DNA of 64,000 bases from Leptolyngbya sp. PCC 7375 (GTDB lineage: Bacteria > Cyanobacteriota > Cyanobacteriia > Phormidesmidales > Phormidesmidaceae), in assembly GCF_000316115.1 (NCBI RefSeq), contig NZ_JH993797.1, positions 6,049,961-6,113,960 on the forward strand. Reading direction: 5' to 3'. The translations under genes and the position numbers were made by a program. Shown here piece after piece: positions 15,398 through 23,187 of this stretch (its first letter is position 1; each line of letters opens with the position of its first letter). Under the pieces are notes generated by a model. It had not been told where the DNA came from. It worked only from the letters and a program-made list of their open reading frames with translations, and did not search any database.

Positions 15398-15957
15398 CTA
15401 AAGCATATATCGTCGTTGAAGGTCCGTCTGATGCCCAAATCCTCCGGGCATTGCTAGATGAAACCTTGCTAGAGGATGTCAAATTTATCAATGGCGAAGG
15501 CAAGTACGGCGCAGAAACCATGGCCCGCAGCCTTCTACTAGATCGGCACATCCCCGTTTTGCTAGTGATCGATGCCGACACCAGTAACCCCGACGCCATC
15601 CATAGCTATCAGCAAGACCTGGACTTTCTAACCCGTAGTGCTGCGGTGGGCACACCCTATAAAATTTTGCAGGCCATTCCAACGATTGAAGCCGTTTTCT
15701 TACAGGATCGCCTCCTGTTTGAACAACTCATCGGTCGCCAATTCAGTGACCTAGAATGGCAACTGGGCCAAAAGGCTCCCAAGGAACTATTGAGCCAATA
15801 TTCTGAAGGAGCCAAGAGCTTTATCCAAACCACCCTTAGCCAACTAGACGACCCAACAAAACACACGTTAAGCCAGCACCCTCTGATCCAAGACATCACC
15901 ACATTTCTCACGACTCAGGTCCACTCATCTGATAGAGTCGCCCGTACCGCCAGCTAG
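15394..15957 (+). CDS. TOPRIM-domain protein (OLD/DUF3226-like)
   Basis: A 187-residue protein with the two TOPRIM signatures: the glutamate motif YIVVEGPSDAQIL near residues 5-17 and the D-x-D motif LLVIDADTSN near residues 54-63. These bind metal in topoisomerases, primases and OLD-type nucleases. The rest resembles the C-terminal part of DUF3226-like proteins (GTPYKILQAIPTIEAVFL). There is no fused ATPase. It is coupled to the PD-(D/E)XK gene upstream and lies nine bases before hsdM. A two-protein nuclease module is the simplest reading; biochemical activity is inference. Confidence 0.7.
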   Translation: MTKAYIVVEGPSDAQILRALLDETLLEDVKFINGEGKYGAETMARSLLLDRHIPVLLVIDADTSNPDAIHSYQQDLDFLTRSAAVGTPYKILQAIPTIEAVFLQDRLLFEQLIGRQFSDLEWQLGQKAPKELLSQYSEGAKSFIQTTLSQLDDPTKHTLSQHPLIQDITTFLTTQVHSSDRVARTAS

Positions 15958-15966
15958 CCGCTCCTA

Positions 15967-17442
15967 ATGCCTAACGAATCCGCCTCCATTGTTCAAAAAC
16001 TCTGGAACTACTGCAACGTCCTTCGCGACGATGGCGTTAGCTACAGCGACTACGTCGAACAGCTCACCTACCTGCTGTTCCTCAAAATGGCCGACGAGCA
16101 AACCACCCTGCTCGGCAAAACCGCCATTATCCCTAAAAAACACAACTGGCAAACCCTGCTCACCAAAGCCGGAACACCCCTAGAAGATCACTACCGTAAA
16201 ACTCTCGAAACCCTCGGCAAATCCCAAGGACTCCTCGGCGTTATCTTCCGCAAATCCCAAAACAAAATCCAGGACCCCGCCAAGCTGGAACGCCTGCTCA
16301 AACTGATCAACGAAGAAACCTGGATCGGCCTCGATACCGATGTCAAAGGCGATATCTACGAAGGCCTGCTCCAGAAAAACGCCGAAGACACCAAAAGCGG
16401 TGCCGGTCAATACTTCACACCCCGCCCTCTGATCCAGGCCATGGTCGAAGTCATGCGCCCCCAACCCGGCGAAACCATCTGCGACCCCGCCTGCGGTACC
16501 GGCGGCTTCTTCCTCGTCGCCTACGACTACCTCACCAAAACCTACCCCCTGGACAAAGCCCAAAAACGCTTTCTCCGCTACAACACCTTTCGCGGTAATG
16601 ACGTCGCCGACAGCGTCGTTCGCCTCTGCGCCATGAACCTCTACCTCCACGGCATCGAAGGCAAAGACAACGAAACCATCATCAAAGCCAAAGACAGCCT
16701 ACTGTCACACCCTGGTGACTACTTCAAAATGGTGCTCACCAATCCCCCCTTCGGCAAAAAGAGCAGCATCACCATCTTTAACGAAGAAGGCAAAGCCAAA
16801 AAAGAAACCCTCACCTACGAACGTGACGGCTTCTACGCCACCACCTCCAACAAACAGCTCAACTTTCTACAGCACGTAAAAACCCTGCTAAAAATGCATG
16901 GCAGAGCCGCCGTTGTCGTTCCTGACAATGTTCTCTTTGAAGGCGGTGCAGGCGAAACCGTCCGCCGCGAGCTACTGCAAGAATGTGACGTCCACACCCT
17001 CCTGCGTCTCCCCACCGGCATCTTCTACGCCCAGGGCGTCAAAGCCAACGTGCTGTTTTTTGACCGCAAACCCGCCAGCGATACCCCCTGGACTCAAAAA
17101 CTCTGGATTTACGACCTGCGCACCAATCAACACTTCACTCTCAAAACCAATCCCCTACGCTATCCGCAACTGCAAGACTTTATCAAGTGTTATAACATTG
17201 AGAACCGTTGCGATCGCAAAGAAACCGAACAGTTCAAGGCCTTCACCTATAACGAGTTAGTACAACGGGACAAAGCCAACCTTGACATCTTCTGGCTTCG
17301 TGACGAAAGCCTGGAAGACGCAGAGAACCTGCCTGATCCAGACGTTTTGGCCTTAGAAATTGCAGAAGACTTAGAAGCTGCACTAGAGTTGTTCTCCAGC
17401 ATTACTGAACAATTAGGAGAAGAATCGAGTCAAATGGTGTAA
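15967..17442 (+). CDS. hsdM: Type I DNA methyltransferase M subunit
   Basis: A 491-residue N6-adenine methyltransferase. HsdM_N helices occupy about residues 1-125, followed by AGQYFTPRPLIQAM, SAM-binding motif I DPACGTGGFF (about 173) and catalytic motif IV NPPF (about 258-261). All key residues are intact and the length is normal. It methylates the host target as an M2S complex and needs HsdS, which is interrupted here. It is the last gene of the locus and lies 58 bp before the right island repeat. Codon use is C-rich at third positions compared with hsdR, suggesting a somewhat different history. Confidence 0.93.
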   Translation: MPNESASIVQKLWNYCNVLRDDGVSYSDYVEQLTYLLFLKMADEQTTLLGKTAIIPKKHNWQTLLTKAGTPLEDHYRKTLETLGKSQGLLGVIFRKSQNKIQDPAKLERLLKLINEETWIGLDTDVKGDIYEGLLQKNAEDTKSGAGQYFTPRPLIQAMVEVMRPQPGETICDPACGTGGFFLVAYDYLTKTYPLDKAQKRFLRYNTFRGNDVADSVVRLCAMNLYLHGIEGKDNETIIKAKDSLLSHPGDYFKMVLTNPPFGKKSSITIFNEEGKAKKETLTYERDGFYATTSNKQLNFLQHVKTLLKMHGRAAVVVPDNVLFEGGAGETVRRELLQECDVHTLLRLPTGIFYAQGVKANVLFFDRKPASDTPWTQKLWIYDLRTNQHFTLKTNPLRYPQLQDFIKCYNIENRCDRKETEQFKAFTYNELVQRDKANLDIFWLRDESLEDAENLPDPDVLALEIAEDLEAALELFSSITEQLGEESSQMV

Positions 17443-17500
17443 CGACTCCAAAATAAACTGATCTAAGGTTGCATGTCAGATAAAGCATGACTTTCGGAAC

Positions 17501-17561
17501 TGAATCCACGTTCTTTTCAGCTCGCCGATGAGTAGGTTAAACATGCAAAATCTATATGGGA
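17501..17561. repeat. Direct repeat, right copy (5' end of permease gene)
   Basis: This copy matches 1418-1478 at 60 of 61 positions. On the minus strand it encodes MFNLLIGELKRTWIQ, the first 15 residues of the permease at 688-1461, and then departs at 17500. It is therefore a detached permease start and marks the second edge of the putative island. Confidence 0.85.
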
Positions 17562-17616
17562 CAGGGTGTCTATATTTTCCTGATAATCCCACTCGCCTCC
17601 ATAATATGACGCAAAA

Positions 17617-18198
17617 TCAATCATTGAAAGTGGCTACAAATTCAACATCTTCGTATAGGGATGCCATGGAAAACCTTATATCCACACTCATCAGTTTAAC
17701 CTCATCACCCTTACCAAACGGATGCAACACCCATAATCCTGACTCATTCTTCCGAAACACTTCAACCTGTTTCTGGGCTTGACTTACCAAACCATACTCT
17801 CGCAATGTTTCCAGATGTCGGTAATGCTCAAATTTTTTACCCCGATCCTTAGCCTCAGTGCTCTCTGAAAGAACTTCAATAATTAGAGTTGGATATTTTT
17901 TAAAGTATTTAAACTCTCGATCACGCTGATCGCAGCTCACCATCACATCAGGATAATAATAGTGATTGACCGCATCGATCTGAATTTTCATATCAGATCC
18001 ATAGGTACGACAGTTGCTACCTCGCAAAGCACTTCGCAGTAAGGACGTAATATTAATTCCAATGGTGACATGCTCATCGCTGGCACCCGCCATCGCATAA
18101 ACATCACCATCATGGTATTCATGTTTAACCAGGCTTGATTTCTCTGCCTCAAGATAGTCTTCTGGTGACAAATAATTAGACTGCTTGATGGCTACCAT
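17617..18198 (-). CDS. Uma2 family endonuclease-like protein
   Basis: A 193-residue Uma2/DUF820 protein. It begins with the typical YLSPEDYLEAE and KHEYHDGDVYAMAGAS, then YYYPDVMVSCDQ and TLIIEVLSEST, which supply the D ... E-type acidic core of the PD-(D/E)XK fold (about residues 80-112). Members are very numerous in cyanobacteria and no cellular role is established. It lies between the ABC ATPase and the detached permease start, so it is either native to the transporter locus or a separate insertion. Confidence 0.88.
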   Translation of the reverse strand: MVAIKQSNYLSPEDYLEAEKSSLVKHEYHDGDVYAMAGASDEHVTIGINITSLLRSALRGSNCRTYGSDMKIQIDAVNHYYYPDVMVSCDQRDREFKYFKKYPTLIIEVLSESTEAKDRGKKFEHYRHLETLREYGLVSQAQKQVEVFRKNESGLWVLHPFGKGDEVKLMSVDIRFSMASLYEDVEFVATFND

Positions 18199-18560
18199 GA
18201 CAATGTCGTCTCAGATAAAACCGCTCCATTGTGACCTATGGGCAAAACAAGGGGCTAACCTTAATTTGAATCACAAGCCTGATGAAATTATAGCGATTAC
18301 CGATTGAGTTAAAGGTCCATTAAATCCTAACCTCTTCTCTGCTCAAAAAAACTAGCCAAACCTCCGATCAATAATGGAGTGTAGCCTCAGCATGATCATC
18401 GTATTGAACTGATTGCATTTTGTAGGGTAAGTGGGTAATTCTGCGGGAGCGCTATCGCTAACCATCAGTAGCATTAAGACCGTGCAGCGTTTGGCATGTG
18501 TGGTCATATCTGCACCATAGCATTGACATCCGGGTTAAACGTTAATACTGGCGATCGCCT
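18199..18560. other. Intergenic stretch without recognised gene
   Basis: About 360 bp between the Uma2 start and the small exported protein. I see no coding frame, RNA fold or repeat. A TTGACA at 18523-18528 with TACTGG 17 bases on is a possible promoter, but it would leave almost no leader before the ATG at 18561. Confidence 0.4.
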
Positions 18561-18821
18561 ATGAAACCATTGAAACCATTTTTGTTGCTCATTGGTTGTA
18601 GCCTAAGCAGTCTGGCTGTTGTCCATGTTGCCTGTGCGGGTACCTTCCACCAAGGTTGGACCTATGGCATTGATGCGGCTAATGACGGGGTTGGAGGTGA
18701 TGGCTATGGCCGCTTAACTGATCACAGCAACAGCGCTCAAGATATACCCGAATCATCCCCAATGATTAGCGTGCTCGTCATTGGTCTGTTAGCAACCCTT
18801 GTTCATCGCGATTATAGTTAG
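18561..18821 (+). CDS. Small exported protein with PEP-CTERM-like tail
   Basis: An 86-aa protein. It has a clear signal peptide (about residues 1-26, ending VACAGTF), a short Gly/Asp-rich middle (DAANDGVGGDGYGRL) and a C-terminal tail IPESSPMISVLVIGLLATLV with a final HRDYS. Pro-Glu, a hydrophobic span and basic residues in that order match the layout of PEP-CTERM exosortase signals, although the motif is not canonical. The last 44 bp overlap the 3' end of the convergent ABC ATPase gene. No family is recognised. Confidence 0.55.
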   Translation: MKPLKPFLLLIGCSLSSLAVVHVACAGTFHQGWTYGIDAANDGVGGDGYGRLTDHSNSAQDIPESSPMISVLVIGLLATLVHRDYS

Positions 18822-19779
18822 CATCACGAATCAACGACAGAAATACATCGGTCAAATCAGCCCGATCTTGCCGAATCTCTCTAATGGGTAAAGGCCGAAG
18901 AATATCTAGTAGCTCATAGAGGGCCTCACCTGGAAAATGCACCTGATTATCATGCACAGTACCGCCAATGCGCACAATTTTCTGGGTGCGCCCAACATCG
19001 ATGGGTTGGCCACAGTCAATACGATAGGTCGTTCCAGAAAACTGTTGAATGAGAGAGTGTGTGGGCTGCTCCGCAATAATTTGACCTTGACGAATAATAG
19101 CAACCCGATGTGAAAGTTCCTCAGCTACATCTAACTGATGGGTGGTCAGTAAGATAGCGCAACCCGCTGCCGCAATGTCTTGCACCAGGGTTTTCACAGT
19201 TTCACTGGCTTCCACATCCAGCCCCAGGGTGGGCTCATCTAACAGTAACAGTGTCGGCTGATGTACTAAGGCAACTGCGATCGCAAGTTTTTGTTGCATC
19301 CCCCGCGACAGTTTTTGTACGGGTGTTTTACGTTTCTCGATGAGACCAAACTGTTCCAACAGTTGTTCACCGCGCTGTCGTGCCAAACGCCGAGGTACCT
19401 GCCGTAAACCACCAAAGTACTCAAGATTTTCTAAAGGCGTTAACCGCCAGTAAAGATTACGGTTACCTTCTAAAACGGCCCCAACGTGTTTGAGTGCGGC
19501 TGACTGACAATGGGGATCTAGACCATTAATGCTGACCTGCCCAGCATCAGGTCGCACCAGACCGCCAATCATCTTGATGGTCGTTGTTTTGCCAGCACCG
19601 TTGGGCCCTAAAAACGCCAGCACCTCACCGGCACAGATGCGCAGCGAGACATCCCGCACTGCCTCAAATCTTCGCTTACCGCGACCATAGGATTTCTTCA
19701 GGTGTTGAGCATCTAGGGTTACGCTGCTATCTAACTCGGGCTGAGGCCCCATTAAACCCATAGGCAAAGAAAGCGTCAT
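18778..19779 (-). CDS. ABC transporter ATP-binding protein
   Basis: A 333-residue ABC ATPase with Walker A GPNGAGKTTT (residues 58-67), signature LSRGMQQKL (about 158), Walker B LLLLDEPTLGLD (about 178) and an H-loop TTHQ (about 211). The C-terminal about 90 residues form the extra domain usual in ABC-2 drug exporters. It is expected to work with a separate ABC-2 permease; the candidate is at 688-1461 on the same strand, now separated by the island. No other permease is nearby. The start at 19779 is the only ATG well upstream of the domain; ATG at Met7 or Met10 could also serve. Confidence 0.9.
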   Translation of the reverse strand: MTLSLPMGLMGPQPELDSSVTLDAQHLKKSYGRGKRRFEAVRDVSLRICAGEVLAFLGPNGAGKTTTIKMIGGLVRPDAGQVSINGLDPHCQSAALKHVGAVLEGNRNLYWRLTPLENLEYFGGLRQVPRRLARQRGEQLLEQFGLIEKRKTPVQKLSRGMQQKLAIAVALVHQPTLLLLDEPTLGLDVEASETVKTLVQDIAAAGCAILLTTHQLDVAEELSHRVAIIRQGQIIAEQPTHSLIQQFSGTTYRIDCGQPIDVGRTQKIVRIGGTVHDNQVHFPGEALYELLDILRPLPIREIRQDRADLTDVFLSLIRDANYNRDEQGLLTDQ

Positions 19780-19940
19780 TAAGCGTTACTCCATCCACTT
19801 GTTTGCCGTCAGCATTGCCAACCCATGGATATTTAATATTTTTTAATCGACAACCTTATCGTAACGCGAACAGTACACCGTTGCAGCGCTTAGGTAATTA
19901 GGTCACAGGCCCTTCATTTAGCCCATGCTGAACACCAATG

Positions 19941-19967
19941 AAAAAGCTCTGGCAGTAATACCAGAGC
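19941..19967 (-). terminator. Rho-independent terminator of the 47-aa gene
   Basis: On the minus strand a seven-base stem GCTCTGG/CCAGAGC with an eight-base loop is followed by TTTTT. It lies 66 bp after the stop of the small gene at 20033. Confidence 0.7.
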
Positions 19968-20032
19968 CCTAGAGGAGCATATCGATTCTCGATGAGCTTG
20001 ACGTAATGAGCTGGGTAACAGCAACCGATTAG

Positions 20033-20176
20033 TTAGATCCAACTAGAAGAATAGGGGTCGCCTTCATAGGGCTGCACACCAATAGCTGGATAGGCATCAT
20101 CATTGGGACCGAAAATACGAATGGCTGCGCCAAAAATATAGTCGAAACTAGTCGCTAACCAACGAAGAACATGCAT
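20033..20176 (-). CDS. Small protein, 47 aa, probably conserved in cyanobacteria
   Basis: A minus-strand ORF of 47 codons starting MHVLRWLATSFDYIFGAAIR, with a C-terminal part containing FGPNDDAYPAIGVQPYEGDP. The N-terminal half is an amphipathic or membrane-associated helix and the second half a Pro/Gly/Tyr-rich tail. AGGAAT six bases before the ATG is a good ribosome site, and a strong terminator follows. The gene stands alone between two long spacers. The PAxGVQPxxGDP pattern resembles small cyanobacterial proteins I have seen, but I cannot assign a function. Confidence 0.65.
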   Translation of the reverse strand: MHVLRWLATSFDYIFGAAIRIFGPNDDAYPAIGVQPYEGDPYSSSWI

Positions 20177-20803
20177 GATTCCTAACCTCTCAATGAGTAT
20201 TAACTGGGGTGGGAAATATATAGATACCTCAAATCAAGTCATTAGCTTTTAGTTAATTCATCAACCTGAAGTTTGGGGTATCACTAATTGTGGCTAAACA
20301 AGTAAACGAGAGTTGCAAAAGATCAGTTTTAAGGAATAGTAACCTAGAGCAATGGAGCTCTTTTACTATAATTTCTTGACCATTTGAACTGTTTGTATTC
20401 TAGGGTTCCAGATCCACGTTAAACAACGGTAAGCAAAGACTTGAAAGCATTGTTCATATTACTTATCAAGCATTGATAGCAAGTTCCATAGACGGTATTG
20501 ATAGAATTAACAGTTAGAAAACTTGGTGGTTACAACTCTTTAGAGCTATTTTTATGGATGCAATCTATCCTTTATGTTGATTATATTTTTATTTAATCTA
20601 AAGGATGCTATGTCCTATGTTTTGCCCAAGCATTGTCGCTGTCTAGGAGCATAAACGATCTTTAAAAACTTAATATTTCTCAATTGATAGGTTGATTTTT
20701 TTAGTAACTACAGATTTTTTTAGAATCTTTGAGTAATAAGTAATCGATAATAAAAGCACGATTGTTTACCCCCACGCCGTTCGTGTATAGGAGAATAGTC
20801 GCT
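20177..20803. other. Long AT-rich intergenic region
   Basis: About 630 bp between the divergent 47-aa gene and the universal stress protein gene. It is AT-rich, with many stops in all frames. Promoters for both neighbours must lie here, but I cannot place them with confidence and see no repeat or RNA structure. Confidence 0.4.
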
Positions 20804-21355
20804 ATGTTTCAACGAATTTTAGTAGCCTTAGATGGCAGTACCAGTAGCCGTAACGTCCTGGAAGAAGCCATTGCTTTAGCCAAGTCCAACGCTCAGCTAA
20901 ACCTTGTTACGGTGATTCCACCTATGGATGTTGGGTATCCCGAGCCTATCTATTTAAGTATGGAAGGCATGCAGGGTGTTTGGACCAGCGAGTTATATCA
21001 AAGTCATATAGTTAGCTGGCAACAGCGCAAACAGGAAATTGAACACTGGCTGCGATCGCAAACGGAGTTTGTCCACCGCCAGGGTTTTAGGGCAGAATAC
21101 GATTGCCCGCTAGGTACTGCGGGTACTGCCCTATGCGAGGTCGCAACCCGTTGGCAGGCTGACCTGATTATGATGGGTCGTCGCGGTCGCACTGGCTTTA
21201 GTGAGTTGTTACTGGGTAGCGTCAGCAACTATGTCATGCACCATGCCCCCTGTTCAGTGCTAACGGTCCAAGGCATTGGTCAACAAGCCGTGGAGCCTAG
21301 AGCTAAGGGGACTCCAAGCATCGCCACACCTGGCATTACACCAAAAAATACATAG
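20804..21355 (+). CDS. Universal stress protein (UspA family)
   Basis: A 183-residue single Usp domain. It begins MFQRILVALDGSTSSRNVLE and ends with the ATP-binding pattern GRRGRTGFSELLLGSVS (G-x2-G-x9-G-S), so it is of the ATP-binding type. A tail of about 25 residues follows the domain. The start at 20804 is preferred over an upstream in-frame ATG at 20762 because AGGAGA lies ten bases before it and the domain starts there. Usp proteins respond to stress through ATP-dependent signalling; the specific role is unknown. Confidence 0.9.
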   Translation: MFQRILVALDGSTSSRNVLEEAIALAKSNAQLNLVTVIPPMDVGYPEPIYLSMEGMQGVWTSELYQSHIVSWQQRKQEIEHWLRSQTEFVHRQGFRAEYDCPLGTAGTALCEVATRWQADLIMMGRRGRTGFSELLLGSVSNYVMHHAPCSVLTVQGIGQQAVEPRAKGTPSIATPGITPKNT

Positions 21356-21386
21356 GCATCGACGGGTAAAACGCCTGCCAGATATC

Positions 21387-21407
21387 TAATAGAGGGTCTA
21401 TTAAGAG
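21387..21407. repeat. 21-bp direct repeat left of MITE-like element
   Basis: TAATAGAGGGTCTATTAAGAG here is identical to 21605-21625 on the other side of the element. Confidence 0.75.
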
Positions 21408-21603
21408 GCTACCGTGTATACATAAGTCGGAGAGCTAGCTCTAGATTTCGAGCCCTCATCCCCCAACCCCTTACTCCCTGAGGGAGAAGGGGGGCTAGCC
21501 TCAAAGTCCTTCGCCCCCAGGGAGAAGGATTTAGGATGAGGGCCAATGCAAGGCCAGGTCTACCTTTTGGGACATTATCTTCTAGTTGTGTATACACGGT
21601 AGC
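21408..21603. mobile_element. MITE-like repeat element
   Basis: A 196-bp non-coding unit with 15-bp perfect terminal inverted repeats GCTACCGTGTATACA (21408-21422 and 21589-21603). Inside are CCCTCATCCCCCAACCCCTT and a partner ending GGATGAGGGCC, a palindromic repeat type common between cyanobacterial genes. It has no transposase and is flanked by 21-bp direct repeats. It lies between the stress-protein gene and cobA-hemD. Confidence 0.7.
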
Positions 21604-21604
21604 T

Positions 21605-21649
21605 TAATAGAGGGTCTATTAAGAGGGGGTCTATTAAGAGGGGGTCTAT
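21605..21649. repeat. Tandem 13-15 bp repeats before cobA-hemD
   Basis: Units of the form AGAGG(GG)GTCTATTA occur three times in a row at 21609-21649, and one more lies left of the MITE at 21391-21403. The last unit ends six bases before the GTG start, so the array lies in the leader and its purine-rich part may serve as the ribosome site. Confidence 0.7.
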
Positions 21650-21654
21650 CAAAC

Positions 21655-23187
21655 GTGAGCGGCAAGGTTTATCTCTTGGGCGCGGGGCCAGGCAATATCG
21701 ACTACCTGACTGTGCGGGGACAACAGGTACTGCGGCAAGCGGACTGTTTAATTTACGATGCCCTGGTGGATAGGCGACTCTTGTTGCAGCTATCTCCTGT
21801 ATGCGAAACCATCCATGTGGGCAAACGCGGCGGTCAGCCTAGTACACCCCAGGCCCAGATCAATCAGTTACTGGTCACCCACTGTCACCAGGGGAAACAG
21901 GTGGTGAGGCTCAAAAGTGGTGACCCGTTTATCTTTGGCCGTGCAGCTGCAGAAATTCAGGCCCTCAAAAGTGCCAACTGCAATTTTGAGGTGATTCCTG
22001 GGGTGTCATCGGCGCTAGCAGCTCCTCTGTTAAATGCCATTCCATTGACCGATCCAGCTCTCAGCCATGGATTTGGTGTTTTTACCGCCCATGACCTGCA
22101 AACCCTTGACTGGGCTAAGTTGGCCAATTTAGAAACCTTGGTTTTTCTAATGGGTGGGCGACATCTGGGGGAAATTTGCTATCAGCTGCAAATCCATGAA
22201 CGACATGGTGATACCCCCATCGCCATCATTCAATGGGCTAGTCAGCCGCAACAGCGATGCTGGCAGGGGACATTGCTCAACATTACCCAGCTTACAAAGG
22301 GTGAACGGCTATCGCCCTGCATTATTGTCATCGGTGAGGTGGTACGCTTGCGAGAGTTTTTGCATCCGCCGATGACGACTGACAATCTGTCCCAGGACAA
22401 GCTGCCCCTAGATGACAAGATAATTTTCGTGACTCGTGCTGTGGGACAATCCAGCGCGTTTACTCAACTGCTCAATCACCAAGGTGCCACGGTGATTGAT
22501 ATGCCTGCGTTAGACATTCGACCACCATCCAGCTGGACTGCATTAGATCAGGCATTGGAAAACTTACAGCGGTTTGACTGGCTAATTTTAACCTCTGCCA
22601 ATGCTGTTAATTTCTTTTTAGATCGGTTGTTAGAGAACAAGTATGATCTGCGGCAATTGGCCCATCTGAAACTGGCCGTTGTGGGTAAAAAAACGGCTAA
22701 GATTCTGACTGAACGGGGGTTAAGATCTGATTTCATTCCAGCTAATTATGTGGCTGATGATCTGGTAGAGAGTTTTCCGGTGCCTGTAGATGGCTTAGAG
22801 ATTTTGTTTCCAAGGGTAGAGACGGGGGGACGAGATATTCTGGTTAAAGAATTCTCCAGTCAGGGGGCCATCGTCACGGAGGTGGCTACCTATGAGTCGG
22901 GCTGTCCTGAAACAATGGCTGTTGGGGCCGTAACAGCTCTGCAGCAAGGTCTGGTTAATGCTGTCACTTTTGCCAGTTCTAAAACTGTGCGACATTTTAA
23001 ACAGCTGATGATGGCTCAGTTTGGTGAGGGGTGGATGACCTATATGGAAGGGGTTGCGATCGCATCCATTGGTCCCCAAACCACAAAAACTTGCCTGGAA
23101 GACCTGGGACGTGTAGATATTGAAGCCACGACTTACACCCTAGAGGGTCTGACCGATGCCCTAGTCGCCTGGGCTAATGTCCCATGA
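21655..23187 (+). CDS. cobA-hemD: Uroporphyrinogen-III C-methyltransferase / uroporphyrinogen-III synthase fusion
   Basis: A 510-residue bifunctional protein. The CobA half (residues 1 to about 240) has VYLLGAGPGNIDYLT, RLKSGDPFIFGR and VIPGVSSALAAP, the SAM-binding precorrin-2-forming methyltransferase motifs. After a linker, the HemD half (about 255-510) has the two-domain uroporphyrinogen-III synthase pattern (ILTSANAVNFFLDRL, VTFASSKTVRHF, IASIGPQTTKTC). The two act in sequence at the branch from haem/chlorophyll to sirohaem and cobalamin. The GTG at 21655 is chosen because the SGKVYLLGAG start follows at once; the ATG at 21586 would lie inside the MITE. It overlaps coaE by ATGA. Confidence 0.92.
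   Translation: MSGKVYLLGAGPGNIDYLTVRGQQVLRQADCLIYDALVDRRLLLQLSPVCETIHVGKRGGQPSTPQAQINQLLVTHCHQGKQVVRLKSGDPFIFGRAAAEIQALKSANCNFEVIPGVSSALAAPLLNAIPLTDPALSHGFGVFTAHDLQTLDWAKLANLETLVFLMGGRHLGEICYQLQIHERHGDTPIAIIQWASQPQQRCWQGTLLNITQLTKGERLSPCIIVIGEVVRLREFLHPPMTTDNLSQDKLPLDDKIIFVTRAVGQSSAFTQLLNHQGATVIDMPALDIRPPSSWTALDQALENLQRFDWLILTSANAVNFFLDRLLENKYDLRQLAHLKLAVVGKKTAKILTERGLRSDFIPANYVADDLVESFPVPVDGLEILFPRVETGGRDILVKEFSSQGAIVTEVATYESGCPETMAVGAVTALQQGLVNAVTFASSKTVRHFKQLMMAQFGEGWMTYMEGVAIASIGPQTTKTCLEDLGRVDIEATTYTLEGLTDALVAWANVP

Noticed and set aside
21586..21654. ATG-started N-terminal extension of cobA-hemD
   Set aside because: The extra 23 residues are encoded by the MITE end and the tandem repeats (LLRGGLLRGGL), foreign to the family.
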